Assembly: GCA_940337035.1 (NCBI GenBank)
Contig: CALNHX010001041.1
Span: forward strand, 186,001 to 250,000
Source: Agriotes lineatus
Lineage: Eukaryota > Arthropoda > Insecta > Coleoptera > Elateridae
DNA: 64,000 nucleotides
Reading direction: 5' to 3'
Shown piece after piece: positions 56,930 through 64,000 of the stretch (the first letter of the stretch is position 1; every line of letters starts with the position of its first letter). The position numbers were made by a program, and so were the translations under genes. Below the pieces are notes generated by a model. The model saw only the letters and a program-made list of their open reading frames with translations, did no database searches and had not been told where the DNA came from.

Positions 56930-57772
56930 ATTAATATTTGATTCTTTATAAATATAATCCAAATTTACCACTTTTAACCGCAAAATGAAACAATTATTGT
57001 TTAAACATTAACTTAAATTGTCATACTATTTCTGTGACATTAGCTTACTAGATTTTTGAACCGGCTTGTTTCGCGACTTGCGGGCTGTTATATGCCGAAT
57101 TGGCCGTGACGCTCTCGCGCATTTTAGTTACTACGGAGACCATGTCGCACTAGTGTTTCAAGACGGAAAACGCACGCTCCACGTGACCTTTTCAGGTAAC
57201 CTGTGCAATGTGTGACTTTCAGTAACACCAAGCCCTGCCATTTTTGGCATTTTTCGTAGTGGTCGCCGGAAAATAAAATTACAATCAACTTTTATAGTAA
57301 GTAAAAAATAAAGTTTTCCTATTCGTATTATTTCTTTCGGTTGTCTGAAAAATAATGTTCACAACTCGTTCGAAAGTGCAAATATCTTTGCTCGTGTTTT
57401 AGATCCACTGGGGCGATATTTGCTACTTTCGAGACACGTTATGAAAATAACTATTAGGTACGTAAAAATTCAACTCCCGATATTATTGTGTGTATAAGCC
57501 CCGTGCGCAATGCACAATTCTGAGAAATAAAGAAGTAAGCATTCTGTTTTGTTTGTTTATATCAGCTTTCACAGCTCCGTGTGCTTGCCACTCAATCTGA
57601 AACCAACGGGTACTTTCACTGAACTTTCGGGTACTCGATCCGAGCTGGTTGAGACGCACGTCGGCTTTAGAATAAACTAGTACTCGATAACGAATACAAA
57701 GTAACGGATACTACAACGAAAAGTAACGAATAGTTACAAGTACCGAAAAGTAACTAAAGTTGACATCACTAT
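56930..57772. other. Right arm of the TAGTGATG hAT, nothing coding
   Basis: AT-rich then GTAACG-rich subterminal repeats. No gene recognised. Confidence 0.4.
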
Positions 57773-59011
57773 AGAGATCCTGTATATAGTTTACTAAGAG
57801 TTGGGCACACAGCCCGATTTGACATACATTTTTGATCCAAATTAGATATTTGACATAAATTTCGAACAAATAGATTATGGAAACCAACCTTGCTAAGTTT
57901 CCTTTGATGGAAGAGTTTTCAGAGTATTGATCATTTTTAGGATCTCTAGAACCGACTATTAAGAATATACGGCCAAATTAGTTAAGATTTAGATTTGTAT
58001 GTGTGAAACTTAATATGAAACAGTGAACAGAACAAGGCAACAAAGGAAATTTGCGTCGCCAAGTACACGGCGAACGAAACAAAGAGCTCAAACATCTGTT
58101 CACCAGCAAATCGCCTCGATCCTACAAAAATTGTAAGAAAACCGTTACCCCCATAAAACAATAAATCGCGGCACGCGAACTCAAAGAAGCACCAATTCGC
58201 AAGTATAAACCGCTGCAATAAAAGGGCCAACGGATCGCCAAACCTCAACAACGGAAGCCGACCAAACGGCGCCGCAGCGAAAATTAATAAACCAAGTTCG
58301 ATCACTAAAACGCTCTTAAATCAGAGTGCGCCAAATCCAAAACCCCACATAAGGGTACCTGCCGATAGGAAAAATCAACCGCCACCTAATAAAACAAACA
58401 CCAGGGCGCTAGCACATATACAGGTGGAGTAAAAGCAATTTTTCCATCAGACAGCAAATACATGCGGCCCGAGCGCGCCCGAGAGAGCGGCCGAAAATTC
58501 AGCGGCCCAGCAGAAACGCATCTTTGTAACGGAGAAATCAGGGCCACGACAAAATACAGCGGGCAAGGATACAATATTACAAATTAAAGTATAATCAACG
58601 GAAGGAAGCATCCCAAAAAAGCGTAATTGGTCTCAAAAGTCTTATAAAAATAGCGCGCAACCGATCGAAGCATAATAAACTTTTGAACATACGCCATAAG
58701 AGTAATGCTTAATTAAGCTTTACGCGGAACACGGAATTAAAAATTCCAAGTTGAGCTAATTTTTACTCAAAACATAGCAAATTGGGTGTCGTTAGAATCG
58801 CCATTTCAACAACTTTTGATTACGACTCAAATCAAGTCGATAATTGATCACGCCGCTCAATTAAACGCTATAAATCCGAAATATATCGAAATCGGGCAAA
58901 ACATCCCTTCTACTTCGACCAATGAGCGTCGAGATCGCGTTGGACAAAGGACTGGCTCCTTTAAATAGTCAGACGCTGGCAGTAAGAAATGACTCAGCCA
59001 AGGAGAGTCCA

Positions 59012-59100
59012 CCAGCAGCCACTTCAGCTTCCAGGACCACCAGCAGCCACTTCAGCTTCCCGGACCACCAGCAGCCACTTCAGCTCCAGGACCAACAGCC
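59012..59100 (+). repeat. ~29-bp tandem repeat
   Basis: About three copies of CACCAGCAGCCACTTCAGCT with TCCAGGAC. Confidence 0.85.
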
Positions 59101-59277
59101 GTTTCACTGGACTTAGCTGTCTGCCGTCTTCGTGGGACTTGGGATTCGAGCCACTTCAGCTTCCAGGACCAGCTAGCAGCTCCAGCCTCTCCAGAGCCTA
59201 TCACCCTCGTGGACTTAGAGCCAATCCTACGCATTGGACTCTGCTGCCTGCCGTCTTTGGAAAGCCACTTTCGCCAG

Positions 59278-59640
59278 CCGCCGCCTCCGCCAAAGGAGAT
59301 CAGCACTGCCGCCGACGTTGCCGCCGCCGCTGCTCTCAGCCCGCCGCCCCGTCGCCAGTCGCCACCGCCGCCGCTGCAACCGCAGAAGGAAGCCGCCAGC
59401 CGCCGCCTCCGCCAAAGGAGATCAGCACTGCCGCCGACGTTGCCGCCGCCGCCGCTCTCAGCCCGCCGCCCCGTCGCCTGCCGCCGCTGCAACCGCAGAA
59501 GGAAGCCGCCAGCCGCCGCCTCCGCCAAGGAGATCCGCACTGCCGCCGACGTTGCCGCCGCCGCTGCTCTCAGCCCGCCGCCCCGTCGCCAGTCGCCACC
59601 GCCGCCGCTGCAACCGCAGGAGGAAGCCGCCGGCACCGCC
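59278..59640 (+). repeat. GC-rich ~115-bp tandem repeat x3
   Basis: Three diverged units, each with CGCCGCCTCCGCCAAAGGAG, ATCAGCACTGCCGCCGACGT and GCCCGCCGCCCCGTCGCC. Open frames on both strands here (Pro/Ala/Arg-rich) are by-products of the GCC composition. I do not call a gene. Confidence 0.88.
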
Positions 59641-60020
59641 TCCGAAGGACCACACCAGCTTCCAACTGCGGATGCCAATCCGCCATTTTCTTTTCTTTTT
59701 CTGTACATAAATGTTAACTAGTTATAAGCTTATTTGTATGTTAGTTAGTGTAAATATAATAAACTTTGTTCCAATCAAATCCAGTGTCTAGCTGAGGGTA
59801 ACGCCCACCCTCCTCTTCCGAAACCGACGCCATTGAAGTAACCCTACCGCTGAGCTTAGACGTAGGCTTGTTAAACTATCGGTCGTAACATGTTACAAAA
59901 TATGTAAAAACGGCACTTTTATTACACATGCCTTGCAAAAAGGTGATCCAAACCAATCAAAATGTATCCCGTTGTTTGCCCAACTCTTAGTAACGTATAT
60001 ACAGGGACTCTACATCACTA

Positions 60021-60704
60021 TCGCTTATAGCATTTTCTTTGGTATGCATGTATTATCTGTAACCTCATTTACCTTGCGGTGTCGAGGCTGGTGCTATATG
60101 CTACCTACTAAAAATTATATTAAGGTCTCTCCCATACTAGCTGACAACACAAAGTAAAATTATCTACATTAGGATGATGCCGCACTGTTTTATTAGGATT
60201 TTACTACGTCCAGTAATTAACATCAACTGTATCATGCTTGTTTACAACATTACAAACTCATTTGGCACACACTTTAGGTTGACGAAGATACAAATGTGAC
60301 AATTTGAATCTGAGCGAGCTCGTCAAATCTGCAATGGTAATTCTTAATGGTTTGGTACATCTTAAATGTATTAGATTACACGATCGCTTATAGCATTTTC
60401 TTTCGAACTAGAAATTATATTAAGCTTTCTCCTATACTAGCTGACAACACAAAGTAAAATTATCTACACGTACTTTAGGATGCTGCCGCGTTGTTTTATT
60501 AGGTTTCTACTAAGTCCAGTAATTAACTTCAATTGTATCATGCTTGTTTACAGCATAACAAACGCGTTTAGCACACACTATAAATTGGCGGAGATACAAA
60601 TGTGATAATTTGAAGCTGAGCGAGTTCGTCAAATCTGAAATGGTAATTCTTAAAGGTTTAGTACATCATAAATCTATAGGTAAGACCAGTCGCTTATAGC
60701 ATTT
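60021..60704 (+). repeat. Satellite array, segment 8 (right-most)
   Basis: Resumes at TCGCTTATAGCATTTTC after the hAT. CTAGCTGAC landmarks are near 60137 and 60435, and it fades at about 60704. Small insertions lie near 60044-60105 and 60465. Confidence 0.9.
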
Positions 60705-61868
60705 TAATACTTGTTTGTGGATATCGTTTGTCATTATTATTCCTACTCCTACTTTCAGCCTTTACTCCTCAGTAGTACATTATATGTTTATTTGTGATCC
60801 TAAGGTCTCCTCTCCTTTTTTCTTCGTTTCGCTTATGGCGAGTATCTGAATTTTATTATTATCCATCTCTTCTACTAACTCCATGTCTTCACCTGTCAAG
60901 GTGTTTATATTCCAAATCACTATTCCTATGTTGCTGTCTATTTCCTGTACTGTTCTCCCTTTATCACCGTTTTCCTGATTTTGCCTGAAATTTATTTTCT
61001 CTTGTCCATTTCCATTGCCATTCGTTGTTGTTGGTTACGTCCGGTTTTGGTTTTCTTCTAATTTTTTGGAATATGATGGCGCTGTGTTGTCTTCGTGAAG
61101 TTGCTGAGGGTTTTATTCAATTCTTCCTCCTCCTTCCCTGGCTTAGCTTTTCCGAAGGTTTAAGTATCGTTTGTTCCCAGTTTTTCTTTTTTGGAACTGT
61201 TCCTCGAGGGGATTTTCCTTCTTCTCCATCCGTGGACCTGCCTCTTTTTATTTTTTTTTCGTTGTCGTTTTCTGGTTCCGCAGTTTTTTCCGTTGCCTTC
61301 ATTACTTTATTGTGTTTCTCTAGGTCTCAATTCTCCATTCTTTTCCATTTATTATTAACTTGTCTCTTATTATGATTGTTGCATTCATTCCCTTGTTCCT
61401 GGCTTCTCTCATATGTGGTAATAATTATTTCTTCGTTTCCCTAGTCTTTTTATCCAGGTCTTCGCTTATTCCTATTTTTGTTCCCTTTGGTCCTTTCAAG
61501 CTACGTAGAATTTCCATTTTTTTCAGTTTTGTTGTGAGTCCAACCTTGATTGGCCTGCTTTCCCTTCTTTTATGCGTTCCTAGTCTGTTTATGAAGTCTA
61601 TTTCCCCATCTGCGATTGATACTCCTATTTTTCTTATTACTTCTCTTAGAAATTTTTCTTTTAGTGTTTTAGTGTCTTATCCAAATTCTTCTGGGATGCC
61701 GAAGATTATTAGGTTCCTTTTTCTTGTTTCGTTTTCTAATAGTTCAATTCTCGTTGCTTGGTTGATTATATTTTCTTCCAGGTTTTTTATTTTGGCTGCT
61801 TGTTGTTTAGCGATCTTGTTTGATTCGTCGATTTTTCTTTCCATGTTAACCAATTGCTTTATGATCAC
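60705..61868 (-). pseudogene. LINE ORF1 and start of endonuclease (3'-truncated)
   Basis: Minus strand, from 61868: coiled-coil ORF1 (NMERKIDESNKIAKQQAAK, LEENIINQATRIELLENETR, KRNLIIFGIPEE). Then come blocks such as FINRLGTHKRREGRPIKVGL and KEWRIET, and a Lys/Glu-rich tail. From about 60930 a second frame begins IGIVIWNINTLTGEDMELVE with ILAISETKKKG, the N-terminus of an AP-type endonuclease. The element stops at the satellite junction, so its 3' part is missing, the reverse of ordinary 5' truncation. Confidence 0.7.
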
Positions 61869-61871
61869 TTG

Positions 61872-62147
61872 CTGTACACGTAGAGCTTATGCTAATTTAA
61901 AGTTGTACAGTAGTCGGCATGCACTTACTGGAAAACTCAAGATAATGCTATGCGACAGTCTGGTACTGTCACAATTTAACTATGGGGATGTTATTTATGG
62001 ACCGTGTCTGGACCAAGTTACTGTGAAAAAAATCCAAAATGTTCAAAATTCTTGCTTGCGGTTTATTTATGGAATAAAAAGACGTGAGCATATCACGCAT
62101 AAAATAAAAGAAACCAACTGGCTGTTATACTACTCTTTCTCTTGAGC
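61872..62147 (+). pseudogene. LINE reverse-transcriptase C-terminal fragment
   Basis: CCTRRAYANLKLYSSRHALT, KLKIMLCDSLVLSQFNYGDV, VKKIQNVQNSCLRFIYGIKR and EHITHKIKETNWL. This is the C-terminal region of Jockey/CR1-type RTs (QNxCxRFI). Plus strand, back to back with the preceding minus-strand LINE. Confidence 0.75.
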
Positions 62148-62149
62148 AG

Positions 62150-64000
62150 TCATTACAAATAAAATGAAATAGATATCTACCCTCTTGTTTATTTAGAAGT
62201 TGTATCAAGAATACTTTATCAAACACTTACCTTTCTACTTATTGAAGTATTTCCAAATGACATCTCTCATTAATGAAAATATGACTTTTGAAATTATGTC
62301 ATTTGATTCTTATTTAAATATTTCACCTCGGCTAGACAGTTTTTAAAGCAATAAGACTATATTTCTTCCTCAGCTGAATGAGTTAAGGTTAATATTATTA
62401 ATCTTCTTAATGTTGAAGACTGACTTATTAAATTATTATCAAATTGAATTCTTTGGTCAATTACACTCTTTTGTACTTTCAAATGAATCTTCTTATTCAA
62501 TTAGTTAGTAGTAAAGATTGATTTGACATTACAATCAATCAACTAAATGGTGTCAAATTATTTAATCAAATGTTCTTAAATTTCCAAACTTGATATTAAA
62601 ATTACTTACAGGTACCCTAATCCAAAATATGTTAATTTCTAATTATAATGTCCGAAAACGTCGAGTACCCGAATCAATGTAAATTTTAAAAAATCAATAT
62701 TCTAAATTATACTCTAAATCTAAATTACAATAGTTCCAATAATTTTGTCGTACCAATCTTGTTATTTCTTTATGAAATAAAAGAAATACACACTAACCTT
62801 CTTTGAAGTATCGCTTGTACCTGAGTGTATTTCTATCAGCTCCTAACTGAATAACAGCCTGAAAACACCTCCTTTGGATTGTTCACGACCAAACGAGCTC
62901 GTTGAAGCTCTCTGCCCCTGAATATCTGGATGTATCGTAGCACAGCATGCCACAAACACAAACACTTTCACCTTTTACTGGTTGAAGCAATACTTTGCCA
63001 CTTCAAATGGCTTTAAACAATCTTGAAGTTCTAATCTGAATAATAGTTGTGACCTTTGGTCACATTTGATTGTCAAGAAGGCTATCTTGCTATTACGTAT
63101 CAAATATACAATTATTACTTTCACAATTAAAAGAAATATATCCCTTCAAAGTGATTATTTAACGTAGATTATTATTTTCAATATACTTTTTCACTTGAAG
63201 TAAACAACTCACTGGTTGCCTATTACAACCAAAACCAGTTATCTACACACAATTGTTACCAAATGATACCCATTAGATATCTGGATATTATTATTGAATT
63301 AATTAAGCATCCACACAGCATGCTGCATTACATGGCTTAATATGACTAACCGACGTATTCTGCATGCTCTAACGTTTTATCACAAAATAATCAAATTTAA
63401 CTCACCCCCTTATCTTTGTAACATGATTAGATATCGCACTGATATTTACAATCTACAGTTAAGGCATAGAGGCTTAATAACGCCTCCAGTCCACGGCACT
63501 TAATTATTTACACACTCGTTTTCATACAACGTATTGAAGTTGTTCAACTCGATTCCTTCAGTGTTTAAACAACTGTCAATTTCTTCTTTCAAGGACAATG
63601 TGCTTGAGTGGCTAACTAATAATACTGAGTTACGCCTCAGTGGTTACTAATTTCTATTGGTTATATCTACACTTATTAATTACTGTCTTTTGTGCAATTC
63701 TTTGGGTGTTTTCTTCGCTTTTTTAGTGGTGTTTGACTGAATGTATATCTATGACTAGCTCTAATTTGTTATCCACGGTGGTGAAGAATAACAGGGGTTC
63801 TTTATTTTTAAAGCTAATTTAGAATGTAAACAAAAAACATTACATATTACATTATATTGTATGTTGTTAACTAGAAATAAACATTATTATTATTAAAGGG
63901 GGGTGGATCAATCATTTGAAAGGAGTTGTCAGTGTAGCTGATTGATTTGGGTTGGTTACTACAAGGTATAAGCTGCGGACAATGAGAAATTAGTTTGGAT
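62150..64000. other. AT-rich right end without recognised content
   Basis: No open coding region of note on either strand. A short ATTATTATTATTAAAGGGG (about 63885-63902) could be a LINE tail. Otherwise nothing I can support. Confidence 0.45.

Larger units (their letters stand above)
57990..59890 (+). mobile_element. Possible solo LTR or captured GC-rich segment
   Basis: Within the 10-bp-TSD element. TATAAAAATAGCGCGC (58643-58658), AATAAACTTTGTTCCAATC (59758) and an end ...CGGTCGTAACA (about 59889) look LTR-like. I could not find a matching 5' boundary or duplication, so this is a weak call. Confidence 0.3.
57773..60011. mobile_element. TIR element with 10-bp TSD (Mutator-like?)
   Basis: TIRs of about 37 bp: AGAGATCCTGTATATAG and TTACTAAGAGTTGGGCA at the left; TGCCCAACTCTTAGTAA and TATATACAGGGACTCT at the right. 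It is flanked by ACATCACTAT (57763-57772 and 60012-60021), a perfect 10-bp duplication. A 9-10-bp TSD suggests the Mutator superfamily, but no transposase is visible to confirm it. The interior includes a GC-rich repeat island. Confidence 0.75.
52840..60020. mobile_element. hAT-type element with TAGTGATG termini, multiply nested
   Basis: Starts TAGTGATGCC and ends CATCACTA, with perfect 8-bp duplication TCGCTTAT (52832-52839 and 60021-60028). Subterminal zones are rich in GTAACG/CGTTAC (52865-52945 and 57670-57760). Its last bases are displaced by a nested insertion (57773-60011). It contains a Crypton-type recombinase remnant. No hAT transposase of its own was recognised. Confidence 0.8.

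Noticed and set aside
59052..59721. Pro/Ala-rich open frames up to 242 codons on both strands
   Set aside because: GCC-rich tandem repeats lack stop codons in most frames by composition; no start context, domain or splice support.
62150..64000. Possible host gene at the right edge
   Set aside because: No open exon-like stretch with splice sites or known motif could be read on either strand.

Overview
This is a eukaryotic window, almost certainly insect. The evidence is canonical spliceosomal introns, a CLIP-domain protease with a signal peptide, a gliotactin-like gene fragment, and an insect-type transposon community (BEL/Pao, Copia, Jockey, RTE, Tc1, P-like, hAT, Helitron, Crypton). A beetle is possible but the order cannot be fixed from sequence alone. 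The only plausible intact host coding sequence is the 5' end of a CLIP-domain serine protease gene on the minus strand (exons at 15852-15918 and 15573-15767). Nearly everything else is mobile or tandemly repeated DNA.

Left part (1-24.3 kb). A decayed Tc1-like element with 22-bp terminal inverted repeats (2-2514) is followed by a 381-bp P-like MITE with a perfect 8-bp target duplication and a THAP-type exon. Next come a LINE scrap and a long-armed fold-back element. A small MITE beginning at 5535 has been hit twice, first by a 1.8-kb probable solo LTR (5624-7412) and then by a complete BEL/Pao retrotransposon (7644-14529) with an open 1716-codon gag-pol. Helitron-like ends (15007, 19339) flank the protease exons. 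A Copia reverse-transcriptase remnant (19.5-24.3 kb) is split by a fold-back MITE and by a full-length RTE LINE. The RTE LINE itself carries a 5S rRNA-derived SINE.

Central and right part (24.3-60.7 kb). The underlying substrate is one tandem array of a ~295-bp satellite monomer, all in one orientation, shattered by insertions. Removing the insertions at their target-site duplications rejoins the monomers in register. The insertions are a LINE 3' fragment, a full-length Jockey element, a hAT with DUF4371/ZMYM1-like transposase, a 6.65-kb Helitron-like element, a short hAT, a 724-bp TA-flanked TIR element, a 4.8-kb CAGAGCTGGGC-ended hAT and a 7.2-kb TAGTGATG-ended hAT. The Helitron-like element carries pieces of a gliotactin-like gene and a THAP gene. 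The 7.2-kb hAT holds a Crypton-type tyrosine recombinase remnant, another hAT placed in its catalytic-arginine motif, two MITEs and a 10-bp-TSD element with a GC-rich repeat island.

Right end (60.7-64 kb). Two opposing LINE fragments are followed by about 1.85 kb of AT-rich sequence in which I see no gene.

The strongest points for a second look are the Helitron-like element with captured exons, the array-plus-nesting chronology, the 5S-derived SINE, the Crypton interrupted at its active-site motif, the pol fragment duplicated into the BEL leader, and the three-MITE tandem stack. I did not find a convincing new cellular system.
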